The notes under the pieces were generated by a model. It was given only the letters and a program-made list of their open reading frames with translations. It was not told where the DNA came from and did not search any database. The position numbers were made by a program, and so were the translations under genes. From an uncultured Acidobacteriia bacterium (lineage in GTDB: Bacteria; Acidobacteriota; Terriglobia; Bryobacterales; Bryobacteraceae), in assembly GCA_903929755.1 (NCBI GenBank), contig CAIYVZ010000040.1, positions 1-57,365 of the forward strand: a DNA stretch of 57,365 nt, given 5' to 3'. Below, one piece after another: positions 25,632 through 34,501 of this stretch (the stretch's first letter is position 1; every line of letters starts with the position of its first letter).

Positions 25632-26438
25632 ATGATGATTCAACGCATTGGCGTACTTGCGCTCGCAATGGCCGCTCTGGTGGCGGCACAGGATAAGGTG
25701 ACGGTGCCGCTTTCGGACCCGTCGCAACCGGCTACCTTGAAGATCAATCAGGTGACGGGGTCAATTACCATTACGGCCGGCAAAGCTGGTGAGGTGGTAG
25801 TGGAAAGCGGCTCGCGGGCCACGTCGCGCAAAGAGAAAGAGCCGGTAGCGGCGGCGGGCATGCACCGGATCGATGCCGGGCGCGGGGGGATGGACGTTAC
25901 CGAAGAGCACAATGTGGTGACGGTGCAGACGGGGCGCTTCGGACTGGGGGGCAATACGGTAATTCAGGCTCCGGCGAACACGTCCCTGCAGGTGAAGACA
26001 GTGAATGGGGGGCATATTGAAGTGACCGGGATGTCGGGCGAGATTGATGCCGATATCGTGAACGGGGCCATCCTGCTGAAGAATGTTTCGGGCGCTGTGG
26101 TGGCGCATTCGGTGAATGGTTCGGTGACGGTGACGCTGGAAAAGATCGCGGCGGACAAGCCGATGTCGTTTACCACGCTGAACGGCAAAATTGACGTGAC
26201 GCTGCCTGCCGATACCAAGGCGCGGTTGCGGCTGAAATCAGATCGCGGCGCCATCTACAGTGACTTTGACGTGAAGCTGGAGCAGGATGCGAGTAAGCCA
26301 ACCGTGGAAGAGGGTCGGGGCACGGAGGGGAAGTACCGGATTCGCATCGACAAGAGTGTCTACGGGGCAATTAACGGCGGCGGCCCGGAGTATCGGTTCG
26401 AGTCGATGAACGGCAACATTGTGATTCGGAAGAAGTAG
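25632..26438 (+). CDS. Second exported DUF4097-type protein
   Basis: 268 residues with a signal peptide (MMIQRIGVLALAMAALVAAQ). It is a paralogue of the preceding gene: repeated strand-turn units NQVTGSITI, KTVNGGHIEV, DIVNGAILL, HSVNGSVTV, TTLNGKIDV, ESMNGNIVIRKK. It ends with the same 'NG-I-IRK' cap as its neighbour, which supports tandem duplication followed by divergence. A loop rich in basic residues (TSRKEKEPVAAAGMHR) sits between early strands. Last gene of the sigma operon, followed by a hairpin terminator. Confidence 0.85.
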   Translation: MMIQRIGVLALAMAALVAAQDKVTVPLSDPSQPATLKINQVTGSITITAGKAGEVVVESGSRATSRKEKEPVAAAGMHRIDAGRGGMDVTEEHNVVTVQTGRFGLGGNTVIQAPANTSLQVKTVNGGHIEVTGMSGEIDADIVNGAILLKNVSGAVVAHSVNGSVTVTLEKIAADKPMSFTTLNGKIDVTLPADTKARLRLKSDRGAIYSDFDVKLEQDASKPTVEEGRGTEGKYRIRIDKSVYGAINGGGPEYRFESMNGNIVIRKK

Positions 26439-26463
26439 CCGACAGGGACAACACGGAAATCAG

Positions 26464-26494
26464 AATGCGGCCCGGGCATCGCTCGGGCCGCATT
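26464..26494. terminator. Hairpin terminator between convergent genes
   Basis: A perfect 11-base stem, AATGCGGCCCG / CGGGCCGCATT, with a nine-base loop, in the gap between the DUF4097 operon and the convergent ferredoxin gene. The AT pairs at the base of the stem give short A and T flanks on both sides, so it could act in both directions. The T tract is weak. Confidence 0.7.
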
Positions 26495-26501
26495 GCTGCG
26501 T

Positions 26502-26849
26502 TTAGTGGCCTTCGCTGACGTAGTTGCGGTTCCAGTCGGGGATGTGAACGGTGACATCGCCTTTCACCACAGCCTGGCAGCCGAGGCGGGAGTTCAACTG
26601 GAAGTCGGCGGCCTGTTCCACGCGGTCGATTTCGTCATCTTCCATTTCGGACAGGTTGTTGGTACCCTGTTTGGCGACGACGTGGCAGGTGGTGCAGGCG
26701 CAGCTTCCACCACAGGCATGTTCCAGGTGAAAGCCGAAATTCATGGCGATATCGAGCAGCGAACCGGGCAGGCCGTGGCCTTTATACGGCAGCTTGCCTT
26801 CCTCGTATTCGAATGTTTGGTTGGCGGGGAGAAAAGTTACCTTGGGCAC
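26502..26849 (-). CDS. fdx: 2Fe-2S ferredoxin, ISC/adrenodoxin type
   Basis: 115 residues. Cluster ligands are seen in HACGGSCACTTCHVV (Cys-x5-Cys-x2-Cys, about residues 45-54) and the distant Cys in NSRLGCQAVV, with the typical acidic MEDDEIDRV segment between. This group passes electrons during iron-sulfur cluster assembly or to P450-type enzymes. No isc genes lie beside it. The start is GTG at 26849; a TACAAT box lies six bases upstream of it and only a weak GAGA is available as ribosome site, so the transcript may be almost leaderless. Confidence 0.92.
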   Translation of the reverse strand: MPKVTFLPANQTFEYEEGKLPYKGHGLPGSLLDIAMNFGFHLEHACGGSCACTTCHVVAKQGTNNLSEMEDDEIDRVEQAADFQLNSRLGCQAVVKGDVTVHIPDWNRNYVSEGH

Positions 26850-26855
26850 TTCTCA

Positions 26856-26891
26856 ATTGTACCGGGAGGAGTGTCGGGGCTCCCGTATAAT
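26856..26891. promoter_or_regulatory. Divergent -10 boxes directly before two GTG starts
   Basis: On the plus strand TATAAT (26886-26891) ends six bases before the GTG at 26898. On the minus strand TACAAT (26861-26856) ends six bases before the GTG at 26849. Transcription normally starts six to eight bases past the -10 box, so both messages could begin at or next to the start codon. No convincing -35 boxes at standard spacing are visible. Confidence 0.45.
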
Positions 26892-26897
26892 CGCGAG

Positions 26898-29195
26898 GTG
26901 ACTGCAAAGCTTGTCCTTACTTTTCTTTTCGCCACCGCGCCGGGGGTGGCGCTCGACCTGCGAACCTCCACTCTGCAACTGGGGCCGAACCCGCGGGCCG
27001 TGGAAATCAAGGCGGCGCAGGTGATTTCTGAAGAAGTGGAGAAGCGGACGCAGCTGCGCCTCACCCGGAACGCGGCCGGGGGGCCTTCCATTGCGCTGGT
27101 GCGGGGGACAGGGCCGGCTGAAGGCTTCAGCGTAAAAGCAGCGGCGCGCGGCGTTACGATCACGGGAAACGATGATCGCGGGATCCTGTTTGGCGTGGGC
27201 TACTTTCTGCGGCAGGCTCGCATGTCGCGGCAGAGCTTCACCGTCGCCGATGGCCTGGCGGTGACCACTGCGCCGAAGGTGGCAATTCGCGGCCACCAGT
27301 TGGGGTATCGGCCCAAAACCAATTCTTACGATGGCTGGAGCGTTCCGATGTGGGACCAGTACATCCGGGAACTGGCGCTGTTCGGCACAAACACCATCGA
27401 ACTGATTCCGCCGCGCTCGGATGACGATGAGGACAGCCCGCATTTTCCGCTGAAGCCGATCGACATGATGGCGGAGATGTCGCGGATTGGCGGCGAGTAC
27501 GGGATGGACGTGTCGATCTGGTATCCGGCGATGGACAAGGATTATTCGGACCCGAAGACGGTGGAGGTTGCGTTGCAGGAATGGGGCGAGATCTTCGCGA
27601 AGCTGCCGAAAGTGGATGCCGTGTTTGTCCCCGGCGGCGACCCTGGCCACACGCAGCCAAAGTATCTGATGGCGCTGCTGGAAAAGCAGGCCGCGAACCT
27701 GCGCAAATATCACCCGAAGGCCACGATGTGGGTGTCACCCCAGAGCTTTGACAAAGTCTGGCTGGAGGAGTTCATTAGTATTGTGGCGAAGGAGCCGGCG
27801 TGGCTGGCAGGCGTTGTGTTTGGGCCTCAGGTTCGGGGGAGTATTGAAGAACTCCGTGCCCGCATTCCGAAGCGCTATCCGATCCGTTTTTATCCGGACA
27901 TCACGCACTCTCTGCGGGCGGAGTTCCCGGTGCAGGGCTGGGATTTCGCTTATGCCACAACGGAAGCCCGCGAGGTGATCAATCCCCGGCCCACGCAACA
28001 GGCCGCGATCTTCCGTCGCTATATGGCCTCGTCGGCAGGCTTTGTGACGTATTCGGAAGGCTGCAATGACGACGTGAATAAGTTCCTCTGGAGTGGCCTT
28101 GGCTGGAATCCGGATGCCGACGTGACTGGCCTGCTCCGCGAATACAGCCGTTTCCTGATCGCGCCCGAGCATGAAGAGGGGTTTACCCAGGCACTTCTGG
28201 GGCTGGAGGCGAACTGGCAGGGGCCGTTGGCCACCAATGGCGGGGTGGCGACCACGCTGCAGCAGTTACATGCCATGGAGCGCGGGGCGACACCTCAGCT
28301 TCGCCAGAACTGGCGCTTCCAGCAGGCGCTGTATCGCGGTTACTATGACGCCTTTATTCGGGCGCGTCTGGCTGTGGAAACAGCGCAGGAGAGCCGGGCG
28401 CTGGGCGTACTGGCCAGGGCCGGTGAGACGGGTTCGGAAAAGGCCATGGCTGAAGCGGAAGGCATCCTGTTCGCGGATGGATTGACACCGGAAGCGCGGG
28501 CGCTGCGGGCGCGGGTATTTGAGCTTGCCGAGGCTTTGTTCCAGAGCATCCATATGCAGTTGAGTGTGGCTCGGTATTCGGCGATTGCGCTGGGCCGCGG
28601 CGCGAATCTGGATGCTGTCGATTTCGCGTTGAACGATCGTATGTGGCTGCGGAATCAATTCGCGGCGATCCGTAACGTTCCGGATGAGAAGCAACGTGCC
28701 GCACGCCTGACGCGGCTGGCCGAATGGACCAATCCCGGTCCGGGAGGCTTCTACGACGATCTGGGCGACACCACGCGTCAGCCCCACCTGGTGGCGGGGC
28801 TGGCTTATGACAGCGATCCGGACTTTCTGAAATCGCCGCTGGTCGGCTTCGGAGATCTGCCGCAACAGGGCAACCGCGTAAGCTGGTTTACCGATGCGGA
28901 AACGCTGGGTGACACGCCGCTGCGGTTGCATTATCCGAACCTCAGCCGCGAGGCCCGGTACATGGTGCGAGTGGTGTACGGCGGTGATTCGGCGGTGTCA
29001 CTTCGGATGACCGCAAACGGAAAAGAGCTCCACCCTTTCCTGAACAAACCGAAGCCGATTGCGCCGGTGGAACTGGATATCCCGCAGGTGTTAACCGCGT
29101 CGGGAGATTTGACTCTGGAATGGACGAAACCTGCTGGCGGCGGTGGTAATGGACGGGGTGTTCAGGTGGCGGAAGTGTGGCTGGTGAAGAAGTGA
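26898..29195 (+). CDS. Secreted glycoside-hydrolase-like protein (alpha-glucuronidase/GH20-N-like)
   Basis: 765 residues from a GTG at 26898 that begins a signal peptide (TAKLVLTFLFATAPGVAL). The first about 120 residues follow the GH20/GH67 N-terminal small domain pattern (AAQVISEEVEKRTQLRL, DDRGILFGVGYFLRQ). A TIM-barrel-like region follows, IRGHQLGYRPKTNSYDGWS, LALFGTNTIELIPPRSDDDEDS, YGMDVSIWYPAMD. The C-terminal part is helical and then a beta domain. The exact GH family is not certain and the catalytic acids could not be assigned. It overlaps the MFS transporter gene by four bases (GTGA), suggesting sugar release and uptake as one unit. Confidence 0.7.
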   Translation: MTAKLVLTFLFATAPGVALDLRTSTLQLGPNPRAVEIKAAQVISEEVEKRTQLRLTRNAAGGPSIALVRGTGPAEGFSVKAAARGVTITGNDDRGILFGVGYFLRQARMSRQSFTVADGLAVTTAPKVAIRGHQLGYRPKTNSYDGWSVPMWDQYIRELALFGTNTIELIPPRSDDDEDSPHFPLKPIDMMAEMSRIGGEYGMDVSIWYPAMDKDYSDPKTVEVALQEWGEIFAKLPKVDAVFVPGGDPGHTQPKYLMALLEKQAANLRKYHPKATMWVSPQSFDKVWLEEFISIVAKEPAWLAGVVFGPQVRGSIEELRARIPKRYPIRFYPDITHSLRAEFPVQGWDFAYATTEAREVINPRPTQQAAIFRRYMASSAGFVTYSEGCNDDVNKFLWSGLGWNPDADVTGLLREYSRFLIAPEHEEGFTQALLGLEANWQGPLATNGGVATTLQQLHAMERGATPQLRQNWRFQQALYRGYYDAFIRARLAVETAQESRALGVLARAGETGSEKAMAEAEGILFADGLTPEARALRARVFELAEALFQSIHMQLSVARYSAIALGRGANLDAVDFALNDRMWLRNQFAAIRNVPDEKQRAARLTRLAEWTNPGPGGFYDDLGDTTRQPHLVAGLAYDSDPDFLKSPLVGFGDLPQQGNRVSWFTDAETLGDTPLRLHYPNLSREARYMVRVVYGGDSAVSLRMTANGKELHPFLNKPKPIAPVELDIPQVLTASGDLTLEWTKPAGGGGNGRGVQVAEVWLVKK

Positions 29196-30451
29196 GGCCT
29201 GCCCCGTCACAGAATTACCGTTGGCATGTGGTCGGCATGTTGTGGGCGATTTCGTTCTTCAACTATGCGGATCGGCAGGCAATTTTCTCGGTCTTTCCCC
29301 TGCTGCAAAGTTCCATGCACCTGAGCAATGTGCAGCTTGGGCTGCTGGGCTCGGCCTTCGCGTGGGTCTACGGGCTGGGGGGTATGTTTGCGGGGGCTAT
29401 GGTGGACCGGATTCGGCGCAAGACCGCTATTCTGGGTGGCCTGTATGTGTGGAGCGTGATCTGCGCCGCGACAGCCGCGGTTACGGGCTTTCGCGGCCTG
29501 TTTGTGATGCGGGCCCTGGAGGGGATGGGGGAGATGTTCTACTTCCCCGCATCCATGTCGCTGGTGAGCGATTATCACGGCCAGGCGACACGGTCGCGGG
29601 CGATCGGCATCCACCAGACCAGCGTCTACGCAGGGACCATTGCGGGCGGTTTTTTTGCTGGCCTGATTGGCCAGGTTTACGGGTGGCGCTGGTCGTTCGT
29701 GGTCTTCGGCGGGCTCGGGATCGTACTGGGCTTTTTTTTGAACAAGTGGCTGCTGGAACCGGTGCGAGGGGCGGCGGACCAGGAAGTGGTACGCGAGCTG
29801 CCCTTAAAAGACAGCCTTCGCGAAATCTGGTCTTCCAAAGCCGCCGTGCTGCTGATGGGGGCGTTTTGCTGCGCGAATTTTGTGGCGGTGGTGCTGCTGA
29901 CGTGGATGCCGAAATTCCTGTTCGAGCGCTTCCACATGAGCCTGGCGATGGCGGGCCTGAGTGCCACCATTTACGTCCAGTTGGCGAGTATGTGCGGGAG
30001 TTTGGCAGGCGGCTGGCTGGCGGATAAGTGGCGTGCGCGGACTCCAGGCGGCCGCATGTTGGTGCAGGCGATTGGCGTCTTCGGCGGCGCGCCCTGCGTG
30101 GTGCTCTGCGGGATGACGCAGTCGCTGGGCTGGCTGATTGTTTCGCTCACCGTATGGGGGCTTTTTAAGGGCCTGTATGACGCGAATATCTTCGCGTCCA
30201 TTTTCGATACTGTGGGGCCGGAAACACGCGGAACTGCGGCGGGTTTCATGAATACTGTGGGGTGGCTCGCCGGGGGCGGGAGTGCGCCGCTGGTGATCGG
30301 TTTCGTTTCGCAGAGCCAGGGTTTGGGGCCATCCATTGCGATGGCTTCGGGCGTGTATCTGCTGGCGGGGATTTTGTTGCTGCTGGCCGCGAGGTCGGTG
30401 TCGAGAAGCGGAACCCGTTTTCAGGCGAGTTCCGCTCCGGCTGTTGTTTAG
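29192..30451 (+). CDS. MFS transporter, anion:cation symporter type
   Basis: About 419 residues with 12 hydrophobic helices. The opening helix VVGMLWAISFFNYADRQAIFSVFP has the 'NYxDR' signature of the ACS group (hexuronate, sugar-acid and phosphate transporters). The loop 2-3 motif MVDRIRRKTAILGGL is also present. The start is taken as GTG at 29192, overlapping the previous stop as GTGA; a GTG at 29177 is the alternative. Coupling to a glucuronidase-like gene suggests an oligo-uronate or sugar-acid substrate (inference). It ends four bases before the convergent cytochrome gene, with no terminator between. Confidence 0.88.
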   Translation: MRPAPSQNYRWHVVGMLWAISFFNYADRQAIFSVFPLLQSSMHLSNVQLGLLGSAFAWVYGLGGMFAGAMVDRIRRKTAILGGLYVWSVICAATAAVTGFRGLFVMRALEGMGEMFYFPASMSLVSDYHGQATRSRAIGIHQTSVYAGTIAGGFFAGLIGQVYGWRWSFVVFGGLGIVLGFFLNKWLLEPVRGAADQEVVRELPLKDSLREIWSSKAAVLLMGAFCCANFVAVVLLTWMPKFLFERFHMSLAMAGLSATIYVQLASMCGSLAGGWLADKWRARTPGGRMLVQAIGVFGGAPCVVLCGMTQSLGWLIVSLTVWGLFKGLYDANIFASIFDTVGPETRGTAAGFMNTVGWLAGGGSAPLVIGFVSQSQGLGPSIAMASGVYLLAGILLLLAARSVSRSGTRFQASSAPAVV

Positions 30452-30455
30452 CGAG

Positions 30456-31754
30456 TTACTTCACGGGCAGGATTCCCAGAAGCCAGGAGAAGTCCTGCTT
30501 TACCCATGTGCCGCCACCCTGTGCCGCAGTGGGGGGCGTCCCGGCGTTGCCGCTGTTGGGCGTGCCTGGGTACGACGACGTCGGATCGCTGGTCATCACG
30601 GCGGGGAAAGGGCCGAAGTTCGGATTTTCCGGACTCGGGGGATTCGTGCCCTTAACGACTCCGGCCTTTAGCAGCTGAGCGTTTGCATGGCAGGTGATGC
30701 AGGACGCCTGACCCGCCAGGACCTGGGCGTTGAATTCCACGAACGAGTTTCCGAGCGCGACGGGGTTGTTCTGTTTGTCCACAAAGTCTGTTTGAGAACC
30801 GGTCAGGCGATAGTTCCTGAAGCCCGCCGGGAGCTGCGTTCCTGCCTGCGTGAACAGCGCATTGAGCGCGTCGGTCGGTTGGGTGGCCGCGCCGGTGCTG
30901 ACGGCGGGGTTTGAGCCCCAGGAGTCTCGGCAGTCCGAATAAAGGGCGGGGTTGCAGCGATTGGGATTCGTGTTGAAATACTGGGGTTCAAAGGTTGACC
31001 AGAGCCAGTTCGGCAGGAGTTTGGACGACAGGTGCATCCCGACCATCAGATAGCACGTGCCATCGATAGTCTCTGTGTAGACCTGGCTGGAAAGCGCGGG
31101 CGAGCAGGTTACGTTGGTGAAGGTACTGGCTGCTACCCAATCCACCTTAACTTCCAGGGACTCCTTTTTGAAGTCAATGGTTTGCGTAAACGCCTGCTGG
31201 CCGGTGAGGGTTTCCAGATGGTTGGTCCGGATGTAATCCGCTTCGGGCGGGTTGGCAAATACTTCTTCGCAGAACTTCGCTCCGGGTTTCAGATTGGCGG
31301 GTACGAAGGGCAGCAGGGAGGAAACGCTGGTGGAGGCGGAAGTGGTCATATTGCCGCAGCTTACGCCACCCGGCGTGCCGGGCGGAGCAACCGCAGCCTT
31401 TGATTTCACGGCCAGTCGGCTTGCATGGAGGGTTCGCCTGGGGGCGGTGCCCGTGGGGCATTTGGTGGGGTCAGCCAGGCAGGTTTGTTCCGTCCAGGTT
31501 TCCCAGGTGAGCTTGCCACTGGTGGCGCAATTGGCCCCGACGAACAGGCGCCAGGAAGCTTCATCCGGATTGGTTTTCGCCAGCGCTTCCCACTTCGCGA
31601 GAGTTTGCGTGGTGGGTAATTCGCAGGGCGCGAAGGTAGCGGGAGGGGGTGCTGCTGCCTGTTCCGCGGCCTTCGGGCCGCAGGCCAATTGCACAATTGC
31701 GCCTGTGGCGAGCGCACATGCAATGAAAAATCTGCTACGTGTGGTGTTGTTCAT
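30456..31754 (-). CDS. Lipoprotein with one c-type heme site
   Basis: 432 residues from the ATG at 31754, which has GGAG six bases upstream and starts a lipoprotein signal (FIACALATGAIVQLAC, lipobox LAC-G). The frame extends to 31979 but without signal character. A single CxxCH (SCITCHANAQ) lies near residue 350. Several other Cys residues (CATS, CLADPTKC, CSPALS, CNPALYSDC) may pair as disulfides in the periplasm. The rest has no recognised domain. It lies beside a seven-heme gene on the same strand, so it may be part of the same electron-transfer route (inference). Confidence 0.75.
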   Translation of the reverse strand: MNNTTRSRFFIACALATGAIVQLACGPKAAEQAAAPPPATFAPCELPTTQTLAKWEALAKTNPDEASWRLFVGANCATSGKLTWETWTEQTCLADPTKCPTGTAPRRTLHASRLAVKSKAAVAPPGTPGGVSCGNMTTSASTSVSSLLPFVPANLKPGAKFCEEVFANPPEADYIRTNHLETLTGQQAFTQTIDFKKESLEVKVDWVAASTFTNVTCSPALSSQVYTETIDGTCYLMVGMHLSSKLLPNWLWSTFEPQYFNTNPNRCNPALYSDCRDSWGSNPAVSTGAATQPTDALNALFTQAGTQLPAGFRNYRLTGSQTDFVDKQNNPVALGNSFVEFNAQVLAGQASCITCHANAQLLKAGVVKGTNPPSPENPNFGPFPAVMTSDPTSSYPGTPNSGNAGTPPTAAQGGGTWVKQDFSWLLGILPVK

Positions 31755-31872
31755 TCGGCTCCATTCCTCGTCTGTTTCGCGCCCTGGTGCATCGGTGTTT
31801 GGCCCGAAAGTGGACATTAAAGTGTGGATCACGATATCACAAATCGCGCACGACAAAAAATATGGTGTGGGC

Positions 31873-34152
31873 TTATCGCGCCGGCAGTTGTTGCAGAAGC
31901 CGGGTCGCCTGTTGTGCGGTGGCGGCGTCGCGCGCTTTGGCTGCTTCGCGGAGATGCTGCTCCGCACCTGCGCGATCACCTTGCGCCGCCAGCACGACGC
32001 CCAGTCGCAGATGGGTACGACTGGCTTCCGGCTTTAGTTCCAGCGTCCGTCGATACTCCGCCGTGGCCAGAGGCATCTGCCGTTTCTGTTCGAAAATGCC
32101 GCCCAGTAATTCATGGGCATCGGCAAAATCCGGCTGGAATTTTACTGCGGCTTCGGCCCGTTGCTGCGCGTCATCCAGCCGTCCGGCACGGGCGAGGGCC
32201 AGCGCATAATCGAACAGATGAGGCGCCGAACCGGGGCGTAATTTTATGGCTCTTTCGAAATGAAACATGGCCCGGTCCGGCTGGCCTTTTTCCAGCAGGA
32301 TGCGGCCTGCAAGGTCCCAGGCATCTTCGTCGTACGGGTCGGTTTTCAGGGCGTCGGAAAGGACGGCCAGGGCGGCGTCGAGATCTCCGGTCAACAGGAG
32401 GGCTTCGGCCAGCCGCCGCGATTTTTCGGGCAGGCTGGGGTCCAGGTCAATGGCCTTACGGAGTTTTTCGACACCCGCGCCGGCACGCCCGGAAGCGGCG
32501 TCCAGAATGCCGTAGCGATACCAGGCTTCCGGGTCTGACGGCGCAAGTTTCAGCGCCTTCTCCAGCGCCGCCGCGGCCTGTGTTCCGCGTCCCGCTTCCT
32601 GCAGCGAGAGCGCCATCGCACGTAATGCCCGGACAGACTCGGGGCGAAGTTGCAGCGCCTGTTCATAGGCCTGAATCGCCTCAGTGTGCTTCCCGACGCC
32701 CTCCCAGGCATCGCCCAGCACAATGTAGAACTCCGGCGCTTTAGGCTTTTGCTGTGCCACCTGGCGGGCCAGTTCGGGAAGTCCGGTTTCGACGTTGTTC
32801 TTGAGCCCAACCTGTGCCACCGCTGCATACAAAGCGTTTTCGCCGGTTGCGGGGAAGGGCAGGGGATAGTAAGGGACTATTTCTCCGTGGTAGGGCGTAT
32901 TGGCGGGCTGTATCACCTTGGCGAGCAGGTCACCGGCGGGCGGTTTCCTCGCGATCAGGTGGTCTGTCATCACCATCTCCGGGATGTCCTCGGCACGCCG
33001 TTTTGGCATGTGGCAACTCACGCAGTTCTTGCCCTGGGGGTGCCCGGCCCGGCTGATCTGGCTGTCGGCATGACACTGCTGACACGCCTTCGAATAGTGC
33101 GCGGTGGCGGCGGCTCCGCGCGGAACATTATGGGGATCGTGGCAGGTTTGGCAGGTCATTTTGCCGGCACTGGCGAGGAAGCATTTGGACTTGCGGAGGC
33201 GGTAGACGGAACTTACTGCTTCGAACTTGTCATCCTGTCCCGTGCCTGGCGCGTGATCGAACGACAGCATAAAATCGCCCAGAGGCTCGCCCGGTTTGTA
33301 CGAAAACGGCCCTCGATCGAACCGGACTATCGCGGCTGGAATCCGGTTACTGCTGGTCTCCAGATGGCACTGCATGCAGATCTCCATGGAGCGATCCGGA
33401 CTGAGCCGTGCGGGATTCACGATGCTGGCGCGGATGGCAGCCGGTTTTGCCCCCGCAGCAGAGACCGTGCGGAGATGCGCAGCCCCCGGGCCGTGGCAGC
33501 GCTGGCAATCGATGCCGGCGGGTAATTCACCGGTGAAGACGGGGTCGCTGTCGGCGGCTTCGTTCGCTGCGGGAATTTGCGGGATGCCGTTGTGGCAAAA
33601 CATGCACTTGTAGGAGACGAATCGGCGGGTACGGGGATGGGGGGTATCGTTGCCCGGAGCCATACCCCAACTGCCGCTGCTGCCGGGGCCGGGATACCAG
33701 CCGAGAGGCAATTCGATCAGGGTTCCGGCGGCGGTCCGGTGCAAGTAGGAGCGCGCATGGTTGCCGGAACCCATTACGTAGTCGATCCGGGACTCTTCCA
33801 CATTGATCTCTTTGCCGTCGGGACCGAGCTGCCAGCGCCGCTGGAAGTACTCGGTTCCCCGCTTCAACATGGAAAAGGTGGTGTCGGAAAGCGTGTGCCT
33901 GAACTGATTGTTTTTCGTGAAATCTTCGGGGGAAGTGGCGGGTGACGGACGGAAGAAGCTGCGGCCCATGCCGGTCTTACCGTAGTCTTCGGCGATCTGA
34001 CGGTGGCAGGTTGCGCACTGGCGGCTGTCCACATAGCCCGCCTGGGCGGAGTTTTCCGGCGGCTGTGACCAGGCGGCCACGGTCCAGATCAGGCTCGCGG
34101 CCAGACTGCCCGCAAGCGCTCTTGATCCACGATTTCGGAAAGCCAGGGGCAT
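31873..34152 (-). CDS. Multiheme cytochrome c fused to TPR domain
   Basis: 759 residues from the ATG at 34152, with a signal peptide (LAGSLAASLIWTVAAWSQ). The first half has seven CxxCH heme sites: CATCH, CMFCH, CQRCH, CMQCH, CQTCH, CQQCH and CVSCH. Their spacing resembles cytochrome c554/NrfA-like 'doubled CxxCH' proteins. The second half (about residues 430-759) is a run of TPR units with A-Y-A-P spacing (GDAWEGVGKHTEAIQAYEQALQL, WYRYGILDAASGRAGAGVEKL). The domain pair predicts a periplasmic electron-transfer protein that also scaffolds partners. The earlier frame start at 34269 has no signal features. Confidence 0.9.
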   Translation of the reverse strand: MPLAFRNRGSRALAGSLAASLIWTVAAWSQPPENSAQAGYVDSRQCATCHRQIAEDYGKTGMGRSFFRPSPATSPEDFTKNNQFRHTLSDTTFSMLKRGTEYFQRRWQLGPDGKEINVEESRIDYVMGSGNHARSYLHRTAAGTLIELPLGWYPGPGSSGSWGMAPGNDTPHPRTRRFVSYKCMFCHNGIPQIPAANEAADSDPVFTGELPAGIDCQRCHGPGAAHLRTVSAAGAKPAAIRASIVNPARLSPDRSMEICMQCHLETSSNRIPAAIVRFDRGPFSYKPGEPLGDFMLSFDHAPGTGQDDKFEAVSSVYRLRKSKCFLASAGKMTCQTCHDPHNVPRGAAATAHYSKACQQCHADSQISRAGHPQGKNCVSCHMPKRRAEDIPEMVMTDHLIARKPPAGDLLAKVIQPANTPYHGEIVPYYPLPFPATGENALYAAVAQVGLKNNVETGLPELARQVAQQKPKAPEFYIVLGDAWEGVGKHTEAIQAYEQALQLRPESVRALRAMALSLQEAGRGTQAAAALEKALKLAPSDPEAWYRYGILDAASGRAGAGVEKLRKAIDLDPSLPEKSRRLAEALLLTGDLDAALAVLSDALKTDPYDEDAWDLAGRILLEKGQPDRAMFHFERAIKLRPGSAPHLFDYALALARAGRLDDAQQRAEAAVKFQPDFADAHELLGGIFEQKRQMPLATAEYRRTLELKPEASRTHLRLGVVLAAQGDRAGAEQHLREAAKARDAATAQQATRLLQQLPAR

Positions 34153-34399
34153 CCTTCCAACACTATAACGTCGGGGGCCAAGGGGACAAGCGTGCGTTTT
34201 TGCACCCTCCCGATTTTTGTATCGGACAAAAAGGTCTCCGGGTCGATTTCGGGCGGAACGTGGTCTCAAAACAGCGGAACCGTAACAATTCCTCTGTGGA
34301 ATGAGTAAACTGGCGACCCTGCCTCAGGTTATGCTGGCTACCAAATCTCATACCCCCCAAACACTGACTTTCATATCGCGGAAGCGGGGGGTCAAATAT

Positions 34400-34501
34400 C
34401 AAATTTCTGGCCTGAATGCAAGCAAAACTGTTGATTCTAATAGTTGTCAGTGATAAATTGAACAGGTCTATCCTGCTATCTGGCAGGACTAGGGGAGATC
34501 T
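34400..34501 (+). promoter_or_regulatory. Leader of the TonB receptor gene
   Basis: An AT-rich stretch (34420-34465) unlike its GC-rich surroundings, then a small hairpin TCCTGC...GCAGGA (34471-34488), then a strong Shine-Dalgarno AGGGGAG (34491-34497) before the ATG at 34502. The promoter hexamers cannot be fixed with confidence. The hairpin ends two bases before the ribosome site and could modulate access to it. The rest of the 34153-34501 gap shows no gene. Confidence 0.45.

Noticed and set aside
26493-26897. N-terminal extension of the GH-like protein over the ferredoxin gene
   Set aside because: The extension is antisense to a clear ferredoxin, and a signal peptide begins at the GTG at 26898.
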